Origin: Cryptomeria japonica
Lineage: Eukaryota > Streptophyta > Pinopsida > Cupressales > Cupressaceae
Length of the DNA: 64,000 bases
Direction of reading: 5' to 3'
Assembly: GCF_030272615.1 (NCBI RefSeq)
Contig: NW_026729354.1
Coordinates: forward strand, 1-64,000
This document shows positions 1 to 11,073 of this stretch, in pieces. Each line of letters starts with the position of its first letter. Position 1 is the first letter of the stretch. The translations under genes were made by a program, and so were the position numbers. Under the pieces are notes generated by a model that was not told where the DNA came from, did no database searches, and saw only the letters and a list, made by a program, of their open reading frames with translations.

Positions 1-70
1 TAGGTTTTATCAAAATAAATATTGCACTCACATTGGAATCAAACAAACTTGTAAACCATCATATGCTTAT

Positions 71-3000
71 ATGACTTTTAAATATCGCCTTAAGAAAAGA
101 AAACCTAGTTATAAGGCTACTTTGAAGAAGACAAGATTCTTGTACATCAATCGCAAAATCTTGTTAAAACACGGGACATTCCTACACCGTTTTCGTCACT
201 ATTTATGTGGTTATGGAACGGAGTTTGACGAAGAAATTTTGCAAGAACATGCTTTTCAACAACAAGATACCTTATCGCAACGCACTAATAACAATGGTAA
301 AATCAACAAAGCTTATCTTCCTAAACCAGTGATCACTTATTGAGTGACATTTTAGAAGATCAAAACTCGAGAAGTCCAAATCAATCACATGCTAGTTTGG
401 ACTAGAGCTCAATACGAGCAATTCAGAAAACAACAAAAACAAATGGAAGAAAATCCAATGTTTCATCAATTTGAATACATAGATGTTGGTGAAGAAGTAG
501 TAAATAACACCATTAGAGACCTAGAACAAGATTATAAATTTGACAGACTAATGGAAAATTTATTGGAAAAATAAAAAGAAAAGTACATCCTAATGTTGAC
601 AAAATCAGGAGCTAAATTGCCACAAGACTTTAACATAGAAAGTTTGAAACAAGATGCAGAGATGAGTAACCATCAAAACACTGATGATCCCAATAACGAG
701 GATGTAAATCAAGTAAATCATGAGGAAACAAGAGGAGATAAACGAGAAAAGACCATGATGATACAAGAAGAGAGTGTGGTGACAGAAGAACTTATGAGGA
801 TGCAAGAAGAACCCATATTGATAATCCTTTGTTAACTCTCACTCGACAAATAGAAACCTTACAACAACAAATACAAGATATACAGAATGGAACAAATTCT
901 AAGAAATATTCATTAGAGGACATCTTCCCATATCCTTTTGACAAAAGTTTAAACATGATACCATTCCCACAACATTGTGAAGTCCCTAAATATGATAAAT
1001 ATGATGGGAAATCCGATCCTCAAGATCACATTAGAAAATTTTGCACCATGAGTATGGAATTTGCACAGGATGAAACTTACCTGATGCGTTTATTCCCTAG
1101 AAGCTTAAGTGGACAATCAACGGAATGGTTCTCAAGATTACCATCTGGGATTAAATATTTTGAAGAACTTGTGAATAGATTTATCTCACAATACTCCTAT
1201 AATGTAAGAAATGAGATAACAATGCTAGATCTATGTAACGTCAAGCAAAACAATGGTGAACCTTTCATGGTCTTTTTACAATGACGGAAATGAATGTTAA
1301 ATAGATATCCAAGAGACATGTACCCGATCAAGAGAAAATGGACATATTCATTGACAACCTTATCAGTGAAAAGAGTTTCGTCTTAAAATGCAATGTCCTC
1401 CTTTTGCTAAAATGATTGAAAATGGTCTAAAGATAGAAGATGCAATGGTAAAGAAAGGAGAGTTAAAATTTTGCAATTCCTACAACAACAACAACAATAA
1501 CAATGACAAACCTAAATTTTGGTCAAAGAATAGGAATGTTACCAATGGAGGAAATGATGACAGCAATGCTACCAAACAACAACCAATCTTAAACTTATCA
1601 AGTCAAGTACCAAACAACAACAATCAAGAGAACAGTAGATCCAAGTCTTTCTTCTCCAATCCTTGCAAGAAATTCACAAACATTGGAGAACCGTTGGAAT
1701 TAGCTTTGAAAACTCTTCTTGCAAATAAATTGATTACCTTACCAGAAGCAAGGAATTATGACCCTCAAGTCAAACCTAATTGGTGGAATGACAATCATTT
1801 TTGCAATTATCATCGAAACAAAGGACACCAAGCCAATGATTGTCAAAGATTCAAGCATCTTATTCAAGATTTAATCGATAATGGAACTATCACAGTGGAT
1901 GGTCATAAGATGAATGAATCACATCTAGCATTCAAAAATCCACTTCCAAATTATGAAAAAGGTGAACAATCCAAACCAAAAGATGAAAAAGGAAAAGCTA
2001 AAGTAAACTACACTTACACATATGATGTTGTGGTAAATTTCATCATTGTCAAAGACAACACACCTTCAGAACCAATCAATGTTATTACAAGAAGCAAAGC
2101 GAAGGTTACATTTCTGGGTATAACAAATAAATCAACATCCACTTCAAGACAATACAATTTAGTGGAACAATTACAAAAGACACCCACTAAAATTTCAATT
2201 TTGGAGCTCCTAAAAGTTTCGTCTATGCATAAGGAAATATTGGAGAAGGCTCTAACAAAAACAACAGTCTCAAAAGATCTGGATGTGGATCAGTTCAAAC
2301 AAATGGTGGGACACCTCATAGCCCCACATTTCTTGTCCTTTTCTGAAAATGATGACGCATCCTTGCAACACCCTCACAATGGTCCCTTACATGTTGAAGT
2401 CACCATTCATAAAACCTGTGTCAAACGCGTGCTCATAGATGGTGGGTATGGCTTATACATTTGTGCATTAAGTTTAATAAAGGCTTTGGGATATTCAGAA
2501 AATACAGTAGATCCAAAGAAGAAAATAACTATCAAGGTGTATGATGAGGAAGAACGTTCTTCTAAAGGAACTGTGGTGTTACCAATCAAAATAGGACCCG
2601 TGGAAAGTTATACATTGTTCCAGGTTCTGGACTTGAACTTATCTTATAACATTCTTCTAGGAAGACCATGGAATCATGGCATTCAAGAAGTTCCTTCTAC
2701 ATACCACCAATGTGTTAAGTTTCCTCATAATGGACAAGAAATCACTATGGCAGCAAATTCCAGTCAATATTGCAATAATTTGAAACCAGCACAAGATGCA
2801 AGAGTTCCACATAACAGAGAATTAGTCTATCCCACTCAAGAAACTCAAGAGAAATTATGGGAAAATTTTGAGAAAATGCTCAAATTAAATGATGAAGGAA
2901 TGGGAAAGTGTTATTTGCATAACTTACCAGTTTCACCTAAATCATATGGAAAACCTACAAAGGCTCAACCAAGAATCACACAGAAATCAGTTGAAATATT

Positions 3001-3106
3001 TGATGGAGCATTTGTTAGAGCTGAAACACTTGTAGAAGAAACTGAAGACAAAGACACTCTTAATGTAGGTTTATTTTATGACATGCAAATTGTGAATTTA
3101 TTTTGA
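71..3106 (+). pseudogene. Element A gag-pro pseudogene (Ty3/gypsy-type), copy 1
   Basis: Decayed polyprotein of an LTR retrotransposon: Gag would package the RNA and the aspartic protease would process Gag. One frame runs 71-835 with in-frame stops at 341-343, 353-355 and 572-574. A shift leads into 829-1284, which has the retrotransposon Gag core (aromatic- and Arg-rich, with LSGQSTEWF). Two more shifts lead into an open 572-residue frame at 1388-3106. That frame has an Asn-rich stretch at residues 30-40, a CCHC-like knuckle (CNYHRNKGHQANDC, 139-152) and a retropepsin-like domain with LIDGG (349-353) and NILLGRPW (421-428). The protease triplet is D-G-G rather than the usual D-S/T-G. No reverse transcriptase, RNase H or integrase follows. 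The first Met at 71 is taken for convenience; the true start is uncertain. Confidence 0.85.
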
Positions 3107-3128
3107 AACGATATACTGATTCAAATCT

Positions 3129-3137
3129 AGGGGGGAA
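3129..3137 (+). other. Polypurine tract of element A, copy 1
   Basis: The purine run AGGGGGGAA lies 23 bases after the gag-pro stop, where plus-strand priming of an LTR element would begin. The 3' LTR should start just after it, but within about 130 bp the sequence becomes a copia remnant. I could not match the bases after the tract to the 5' LTR, so the 3' LTR looks truncated or lost. The stretch 3138-3271 holds nothing else I recognise. Confidence 0.5.
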
Positions 3138-3271
3138 TACCAATGATGAGAGATCTACTTGTGGATGTTGTTTTTTGTTGGATTAGGTGCAATCTCATGT
3201 AATAGTAAGAAACAATAATATACTTATCTTGGCTCTACCAAAGTTATATATAAGGGTTGTACCAATCATGT

Positions 3272-3907
3272 AGGTAAATGCATCCAAAGAGGCCCTATGG
3301 CTAAGAAGATAACTTGAAGACTTGGGTCTACCTCAAGCAACTCCTACACCTTTGTATTGTGATAATCAAAGTGTCATTGATTTGGAAAAGAATCTAATAT
3401 TCCATGTAAGGACCAAGCACATTGTTCTTCAACACCAAGTCATAAAAGAGAAAATTGAAGAAAAAAAAATTCTCTTCTATATTATAAAGGTGAAGATAAA
3501 ATTATAGATATTCTCACCAAACCACTTTGTAAAGATAAATTTTTTCATCATTATAATAATCTTGGATTACAACCCATTGAAGGGTTTGGATATAAACCCC
3601 CCAAGTAAAGCTTAAGGGGGGTGTTAGAAATTAATCTTTACTTGATAAAGTTAATTTCCTTTTACTTGTTACTTGTAGGAATATTTATAAGGAATTCATA
3701 CAATTCCTTTGTCTTATATGAGTTCTCACATAACTCATTTTATTTATTCCAAATATGTCAAAAATTATATTTCCTCCTTATGAGGATTTTTACACTTTTC
3801 ACACACATAAGATGCTAGATGGCATGCTTAGGCTTGGGAGATACATTTACAACTGCACTCTCACCTCTATATATTTGAGGTTCCTCTCTCATTTATTCAT
3901 GGTAACA
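3272..3907 (+). mobile_element. Ty1/copia 3' remnant: RNase H tail, PPT and LTR, copy 1
   Basis: From 3272 the translation reads as the end of a copia RNase H domain: NASKEALWLRR, a stop, LEDLGLPQATPTPLYCDNQS, then a degraded RTKH and ILTKPL region. A polypurine tract (AAGGGGGG, 3614-3621) follows, and an LTR begins with TGTTAG at 3622. The LTR contains a TATATATTTG promoter-like site near 3873 and may end at TAACA (3903-3907), which complements its TGTTA start. Alternatively the LTR continues beyond 5042 and was split by the solo LTR at 3914. Gag, integrase, reverse transcriptase and the 5' LTR are missing. Confidence 0.75.
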
Positions 3908-3913
3908 TTCCAT

Positions 3914-4991
3914 TGTTAGGTCTCGGAGACAATTGAGAGGGGTGGGTGAATCAGTTGTCTAATGATTTTCAACTAAAATTAACTTAACCAAAACTCAATG
4001 CTTAATACAGGTAAACCAAACTTAATGTCAGTAGACATTTTATCAGTTAACTGTAGTACTGATAAAGATCAATGCATGAAACAAAAAGACAACAACTTCC
4101 ATAACACATAACACCAATGTTTGCATGTGGAAACCCTGTAAGGGGAAAAACCACGGTGGGAAACCTTACCCACAATCAGATGATACTACTGCATATAGTA
4201 TGTGTATACAATAGGGGGTCTGCACATGCAGAAAGGCCAAGCACCTAGAACTCACTACTCAAACACAAATGGGAGTCACACTGACTACAATTGGATGGTT
4301 AAATCCAATAATGATGTACAGCTCAAAATAGCATCTTCATATGCTAGATTCAGTACCGGTTTAGTTCTGATATGCCTTCACAAAAACCTTCCTTCAACCT
4401 TCAAATGATGTCTGCGTGTATAGCTCTGCTTATTCTTGCATATACCTCATTACAATCCTTTTCGCATTTTTTTCCTTACATTCTACTTCGATAAAATAAG
4501 ATCTTACATATATGCCGAAGCCTAGGACCAAAATGTATAGGTCGGCTTTACAAAAGATATTACAACAAAACAATTTACAAGTAAATGAATAACCAATGAA
4601 ATATCCGATTCAACATGTCGGCTTAATGCATTTGCAATGATAATAAATCATCTCCATAGCATGTCGTGCTGATCTGGAATAGATAAGCCTTCCAGTGTTT
4701 ATCCTGGACCTATCTGCCAGTAACAGCAAATATGCAAACTCGAATATACCAATGAACAAATCTCCAAGACAAAGTGTCCAAATGATGTTTTTGACATAAC
4801 CAAATATTCTCCATGTCATTCCAAGTGTTGGTGAACAATATATCCTGTCGGTGAAATAGATACTGGTGACTGTGCATAAGTCACTTGTTTGCCGGTGAAC
4901 ATTGCCAATTCTCCAAGTGTTAGTGGACTAACCAGAGTTGATAAGTGTTGACATCAATGACAAAACCATATCAACATATTCAAAATACCAA

Positions 4992-4993
<2 letters not shown>
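3914..4993 (-). mobile_element. Solo copia-type LTR, copy 1
   Basis: Read on the minus strand this 1,080-bp block starts TGTTGGTATTTTG and ends GAGACCTAACA, so it has TG...CA ends with a short inverted repeat. It includes a U5-like stretch (GTGGTTTTTCCCCTTACAGG near 4135-4157) typical of plant copia LTRs. No primer-binding site follows its end and no polypurine tract or internal region adjoins it, so it is read as a solo LTR left by LTR-LTR recombination. Flanking pentamers (TCCAT and TCTCT) do not match; microsatellite growth on one side may have erased a target duplication. The small ORFs in it are not credible genes. Confidence 0.65.

Positions 4994-4994
<1 letters not shown>

Positions 4995-5042
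<48 letters not shown>
4995..5042. repeat. Microsatellite (CT)24, copy 1
   Basis: Perfect CT run of 48 bases, abutting the start of the solo LTR. Confidence 0.97.
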
Positions 5043-5045
<3 letters not shown>

Positions 5046-5341
5046 TAAATTATTTAGGATTTATGTCATCTACATAATATTGGGGTTTTTCTCTTTAATT
5101 TTTCCACTTACAAATCTTGTGTATCCTTCTTGGATATTGGTTTACTTTGGTTTAGGAGCACCTAAGGATGAGTAGATACCCTTTTCAATTTTGGCAATTT
5201 TGGCATAAGGAATAGTTCTAGTCCATTAGGTTGTATGTTTGGAGCTTGGGGTGCATTTTTGTTTTCTTTGTGAAAGTTTTGTTTTTTGGAAAGACTTACC
5301 CTGATGGAGTCACCAGCGGTTGGAGTGAGTCAAAGTGGAAC

Positions 5342-5975
5342 CATCGGATATCGGCAGGAGTGTTTTCCACCTACACCGATAACCCGATGAAACTGCCAGC
5401 TAACAGGTGAGCAAGTCTGGGATGATCAATGTCGATCGCTATACTGCAATGGAAAGTTGCACAAGGTTTACCTCCTGTAACTTGGTGACCATGGTGGGAC
5501 CCAGCGAGAAGTTAGCAAGTGGAGCGAATCGAAGTGAAGCCATCGAGAATTGGCAAGACTAGTTTTTGTGTCACCCGGTAACCCAATGGGAAAGCATGCA
5601 GTTTGGAGCGCACCATCGGCTATCGGCATCACAAGTTTGGAGCTACACCGATAACCTGATGGGAAGGAAGCAGGTTTGGAGCACATCATTGGCCATCAGC
5701 AAAACATGTTTGGGGCTACACCGATAACCCAACAATGAAGCATTCTGTTGGGAGCGCACCATCCGCCATCGGTAAGAGTATTTTAATGCTACTCCGATGA
5801 CCTGATGGAAACCAATGTGGAAGTGCGCAAAGTGTAAAATGTCATCGGACATCGAAGTAAGTGTTTTGAGGCTACTCCAATGACCCGATAGAAAAGAAAG
5901 TGAGTTGTAAACTGCCATCACACATCAGTGTAAGTGTTTCGGTGCTAACCCGATGACCCGATGGAAATCAAAAGA
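5342..5975. repeat. 73-bp degenerate tandem repeats, each a potential hairpin, copy 1
   Basis: Units start at about 5342, 5540, 5613, 5686, 5759, 5842 and 5915, giving spacings of 73, 73, 73, 83 and 73 bp after the first gap. Each begins near CCATCGGCTATCGG and, after about 25 bases, reads near CCGATAACCTGATGG. These two are close to reverse complements, so every unit can fold. The array ends about 75 bp before a TATA box, as U3 enhancer repeats of an LTR would. The 300 bases before it (5043-5341) hold nothing I recognise. Confidence 0.8.
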
Positions 5976-6050
5976 TAGTTACAGTTAGAAACCGATTGTG
6001 TCGAGTTCAATCTCGTCGGTTTGGGATGATTCATGACATGTCGTAGAGGC

Positions 6051-6059
6051 TATAAAATA
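6051..6059 (+). promoter_or_regulatory. TATA box of an interrupted LTR-like promoter, copy 1
   Basis: TATAAAATA stands downstream of the hairpin array and 29 bases before the target site of element F. The sequence resumes after F at 11074 with AATAAA at 11078-11083, a possible polyadenylation signal. The promoter-repeat-poly(A) order suggests an older LTR split by F, but I could not define its ends. Confidence 0.5.
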
Positions 6060-6092
6060 CCCAATGGGCATTCTGTAACGAGGTTGGATAGG

Positions 6093-7565
6093 TGATGCAA
6101 AGCATCCACACCCATACACAATCCCTACACCTTTTAGGAACCTACCTCACATTGTTGAGGTTTCACAATGATTAATCACTTTCCCTTATGAAGGTTTGCC
6201 ATAATCTTTTATAAAACTCCACATGTATTGCTTCTTGCCTATGAACACAATCATAACTTCTAGACCAACTAGGATAGGTTTCTTGGCATTGAGGGCAGTC
6301 ATAAACCAAAGGGAGTATAAGTTTGTTTGAAGGATACCATCACTTTATACAGAGCCTTTACACTTACACACACCCTCTCAAAACTCATACCAACCATTAA
6401 TTACCAAACACCATGTACTCTGATCCAACCCTCAACATGTATAAAAGGTTACTGTTAAACAATAACTTACTGGCCTCTTTGACACATGCTCACTCGAAGA
6501 TGAATACCTTTTTCCATTGGACATATTTTGCAGCTCCCTATGGTGGGACTCTAGAAAAGTAGGTTATGATTAACATATCCAAAAATTAGAAAGATCCAAC
6601 GGTTACGTTTTGAGATATAGACCCTGTATCAGGACTGTACTTTTCTTGAAAAATCAAACCTTCTTGAGGCAAGTTTTCAGTCACCTTCATGCCTCAAACC
6701 ATGTGCAAAACCCATCATGGAACCCTGCAACAATAATGGAATGATAATTTATATAATATTACATATTTCCACCAATTTTTGTGTCTTGATCAACCAAGAA
6801 CAAAATGATATAGCATTATCTTTGTCTCAGTTTGCCCAAGTTCTGGGTTTTTACAATTTTGAGAGAACTTATTGTATCTATGCCAAAACAACACCAAATT
6901 ACATGAAACCTGAAGAAAATGAAAGGTAATTTACTATTCTTAAACCCTCAAACTATTTTAATGAACCTTCAATGCATAGCAATGGTGAAAACTAACAAAT
7001 TGCAGACTGAATGTGAGGAAAGTTCAGGAAAAACACAGAATGTGCAAGGAAACCACTTACTATTATTGCCAAAAACTTTAATTTCGAGATTTACATATTT
7101 TTAAGGAGTTCTTTCACCATATTTATAGAATTATAAGGATTCCCAACTGACCAACCAACTATAACCACCCAAAACCAACCTTTTTTGCAAATGTTGTCAA
7201 GCAACTTTGAAAAGTTGCATTGACATCATTTCTTGCTTTTTGACAACTTTTGGTTTATTGTAATTCTTGATCATCCAATACCCAAAATAGGTTAAATAAC
7301 ATTTTATAACATTAAAAATGACACAAAATACTCCCCACAACCTTGATATTTCCGTTTTGACTTGTTTTGACCACTAGGCCCTATCTGAGCAATTTGACAA
7401 TTTTCAAGACATATGACTCAACTGACTCAACCTTTACATTTTAATGGCACTATTGGCCTTATTACATCATATTGGGTCTAAATAGACCTTATTTGAACAA
7501 AACAAAAACAAACTAAATCATGCCCCACATATGGGCCCTTGAAGAGATGAGGTGCTCCTCCACCA
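6093..7565 (-). repeat. Element F 3' LTR, copy 1
   Basis: A 1,473-bp repeat aligned end to end with 9594-11068. Open frames in it, such as the one around 6717-6929, have diverged counterparts in the other LTR and no recognisable product, so they are not annotated as genes. Confidence 0.9.
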
Positions 7566-7817
7566 TACTCCCCTTAGAAAAGAACTCATGCCCCATGAGT
7601 ATCCATCATGAAAGGGACCTTGAATCATCTAATATCCTGCAACAACAAAAGGATAAGAACCTACAATCCAATTCACACAATAAGGATCAGAAAAGAACTT
7701 TCCCATTGGTGGGCAACCGGTATATGCATGTGTAGAAACTTGAACCGGTTGGCTTGGTTCATGTGGCTTCTCTAGAACACTCTGATTTGGATCAGTTTTC
7801 ATAATAGGTGTACTGAT

Positions 7818-9536
7818 CTAAGTGGGTTTAGTAGGACACCAAATAGAACCAATCATTACCCCAATGCTATCCTTGTGTTCCACCTTCTCTTGTGTAGATT
7901 TTGTTTCAATTTTCTCGGCTTGAACCAATGTCTTCTTACCAAACATCACAATCTTACCTTTACCCTTAACATCCTCACTCATGGGCAAGAATGTATATTG
8001 TAATCCATTCTTCTCAAGAGTATAAGTGTTCTCCCTACCATTGTAGAGTGTACGGTTGTCATATTGCCATGGTCTGCCAAGTAAGATATGGCTACACTCC
8101 ATGGGTAAAACATCACATAGAACACTTTCCTTGTATTCACCAATCTAAAAATCAACTCTTGCCTGCTCTTTAACCAACAAACTAATATCATCATTAACCC
8201 AAAATTATTTATATGGATTCTTATAAGGTATCCTCTCTAATTGCAATTTCTCAACCATTTCATTTGAAACCATATTATCACTTGAACCTGAATCAACAAC
8301 CAAAGTACAAAGTTTACCTTTGCACTTACACTTTGTCCTAAAGAGGCTTCTCCTTTGAATGGGTTCATGTTGTGTTGATGTCTTCAACAAGGACTTCTTC
8401 ATCATCAAACACTCACCAACTTCTCCTGTACACACAATTGTCTTTGGACTATCACTAACCTCTTCCTCTTGAGCATATGCAACCCTTCTAGAGGATGATG
8501 ATGATGATGCTCCCTTCTCAGGACATTTGAAACAAGGATGCCCATACTCATTATAGTTGTAACATCTCCCTGAAAATTGGTTAAAACCCCTACCAAATCT
8601 ACCTCTATTACCACCAAAACCACCTCTAAAATCAGAAAATGAATGCTCTTTATCTTTCTTTACTTCACCTTCTTCCTCATTGTTTGGTTTATGTGAAGTA
8701 AATGTACCTCTACCCCTACCATTGTTATTGCCTCTACCTCTTGCAGCCTTATCTTGTCTCCTCTTCATCTTTTCTTCCACCTTGAGAGATAATTGATAAC
8801 ATTCCTTGACATTATTGGGGTTAGCCACAACCAACTCATCTTGAATATTAAATCTCAAACCTCCTAAGTATCTAGCAACCTTAACAAATTCATCTTCTTC
8901 TCTACCAGACCTTATACTCAACTTTAAAAATTCATTAGTATATGCCTTAACATCTTGTTCCTTTTGCCTTAACCCTTGCAATCTCTTATACAATTGAATT
9001 TCATAGTCTTTAGGAAGGAAATTACCTTTTAGTTTAGCCACCATCCGACCCCAAGAAGTAACCTTGGTCTTTCCTCTCTTTCTTCTATTAGCTTCTTCAT
9101 GATCCCACCATAGGAGTGCATGTCCCTTGAGTTTTGTCTTTTCCTATTTGACCTTTTGTTCATTAGGTATGCCTTCGCCATCAAAATAAGCATCCATTGC
9201 TGCTATCCAATCCAAAAGTTCTTCCTCTTTCAAACTACCATCATACATTGGTATATCACCCCTTACCTTGTACTTGTCTCCTTTTACCACCTTAAGAATT
9301 CTGAGTGTTCTTTGTTCTTCAGGGTCTATATGCTCTTCAATTTCTTCCTTTGCCTCATGGAACTCTTCATCTCCTTCCTCTTCTTCACTAACATCCCCTA
9401 CATCAACATTTCTTCTCTGACTAGTCTCCAAGGCTTAAAGCCTTGCTAAGAGGGCATGATAGGACTCTTGTAACCTTGTGTTCTTCTCCTTCAATTCTTG
9501 GATCTCCCTTGTTCTACCTGCATTCTTCAGAGACAT
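7818..9536 (-). pseudogene. Element F gag-pro pseudogene, copy 1
   Basis: A single reading frame runs from the ATG at 9536 to the stop at 7818 without a frameshift. It is cut by four in-frame stops at 9435-9437, 9141-9143, 8205-8207 and 8145-8147. In order it has a charged, coiled-coil-like N-terminus, an acidic stretch, a retrotransposon Gag core (DIPMYDGSLKEEELLDW onward, then GHALLWW), an Arg/Gly-rich linker, and a zinc knuckle whose second Cys is Tyr (CYNYNEYGHPCFKC). A retropepsin motif follows (VVDSGSSDNMVS) and, past two stops, ILLGRPWQYD. The DSG triad is intact, unlike element A. The frame ends after the protease and the rest of a pol gene is absent. Confidence 0.88.
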
Positions 9537-9578
9537 CTTGTCTCACTCCTTTCAACCTTCAATAAGAACTACCCCCGT

Positions 9579-9590
9579 GCTCTGATACCA
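9579..9590 (-). other. Element F primer-binding site (initiator tRNA-Met type), copy 1
   Basis: Minus-strand TGGTATCAGAGC, the complement of the 3' end of plant initiator tRNA-Met and the usual priming site of many plant LTR elements. It is 3 bases from the LTR end. Confidence 0.9.
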
Positions 9591-9593
9591 ATC

Positions 9594-11068
9594 TGATGTA
9601 GTGCATTCACACCCACACACAATCCCTACACCTTTTAGGAATCGACCTCACATTGTTGAGGTTTCACAATGATTAATCACTTTCCCTTATGAAGGTTTGC
9701 CATAATTTTTTATAAAACTCCACACATATTGCTTCTTGCCTATGAACACAATCATACCTTCTAGACCAACTAGGATAGGTTTCTTGGGATTGAGGGCAGT
9801 CATAAACCAAAGGGAGTATAAGTTTGTTTGAAGGATACCATCACTTTATATAGAACCTTGACACTTCCACACACCATCTCAAAACTCATACCAACCATTA
9901 ATTACCAAACACCATGTACTCTGATCCAACCCTCAACATGTACAAAAGGTTACTATTAAACAAGAACTTACTGGCCTCTTTGACACATGTTCACTCAAAG
10001 ATGAATAACTTTTTCCATTGGACATATTTTGCAGATCCCTCCAGTGGGACTCTAGAAAACTCAAGTATGACAAACATATCAAAAAATTAGAAAGATCCAA
10101 TGGTTACATTTTGATATATTGAGCCCGTATCAGGACTATATTTTTCTTGTGACAGTCAAACCTTCTTGAGGCAAGTTTTCAGTCACCTTCATGTCTCAAA
10201 CCATGTGCAAAACCTATCATGAAACCCTGAAACAATAATGGAATGATAATTTACATAATATTACATATTTCCACCAATTTTTGTGGCTTGATCAACCAAG
10301 ACCAAAAAGATATAGCATTATCTTTGTCTCAGTTTGCCCTAGTTCTGGGTTTTGACAATTTTGAGAGAACTTATTGTATCTTTGCCAAAACAACACCAAA
10401 TGACATGAAACCTGAAGGAAATGAAAGGTAATTTACTGTTCTTAAACCCCCAAACCATTTTAATGAACCTTCAATACATATAAATGGTTAAAACTAACAA
10501 ATTACAAATTGAATGTGAGGAAAGTTCAGGAAAAACACAGAATGTGCAAGGAAACCACTTACTATTATTGCCAAAAACTTCAATTCTGAGAATTACATCA
10601 TTTTGAGGAATTATTTCACCATATTTATAGAATTATAAGGATTCCCAACTGACCAACCAACTATAACCACCCAAAACCAACCTTTGTTGTAAATGTTGTC
10701 AAGCAACTTTGAAAAGTTGCATTGACATCATTTCTTGCTTTTTGACAACTTTTGGTTTATTGTACTTCTTGATCATCCAATACCCCAAACAGGTTAAATA
10801 ACATTTTATAACATTAAAAATGACACAAAATACTCCCCACAACCTTGATATTTCCATTTTGACTTGTTTTGACCACTAGGCCCTATCTGAGCAATTTGAC
10901 AATTTTCAGGACATATGACTCAACTGACTCAACCTTTACATTTTAATGGCACTATTGGCCTTATTATATCATATTGGGTCTAAATAGACCCTATTTAAAA
11001 CAAAACAAAAACAAACTAAATCATGCCCCACATATGGGCCCTTGAAGGGATGAGGTGCTCCTCCACCA
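9594..11068 (-). repeat. Element F 5' LTR, copy 1
   Basis: A 1,475-bp repeat. On the minus strand it ends TACATCA immediately before the primer-binding site, so this is the upstream LTR that would start transcription. Confidence 0.9.
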
Positions 11069-11073
11069 ATAGG

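Larger units (their letters stand above)
6093..11068 (-). mobile_element. Element F: complete gag-pro-only LTR retrotransposon, copy 1
   Basis: A 4,976-bp element bounded by two LTRs (9594-11068 upstream and 6093-7565 downstream on the minus strand). It is flanked by a perfect 5-bp target duplication, ATAGG, at 6088-6092 and 11069-11073. Both LTRs begin TGGTGGAGGAGC and end in CATCA. A primer-binding site lies 3 bases inside the upstream LTR and a purine tract (AAGGGGAG, 7568-7575) lies just before the downstream LTR. The 2,028-bp interior encodes only Gag and part of a protease, with no reverse transcriptase, RNase H or integrase, so it would need enzymes from another element. Its LTRs differ by several percent by eye, which marks an old insertion. 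Confidence 0.92.

Noticed and set aside
4945-5175. ORF with a Leu-Ser repeat
   Set aside because: It is translation of the CT microsatellite; its length changes with repeat number and it is lost as an ORF in copy 3.
7979-8194. Overlapping minus-strand ORF in another frame within element F
   Set aside because: It is a shadow of the gag-pro frame, which contains the recognisable protease residues.
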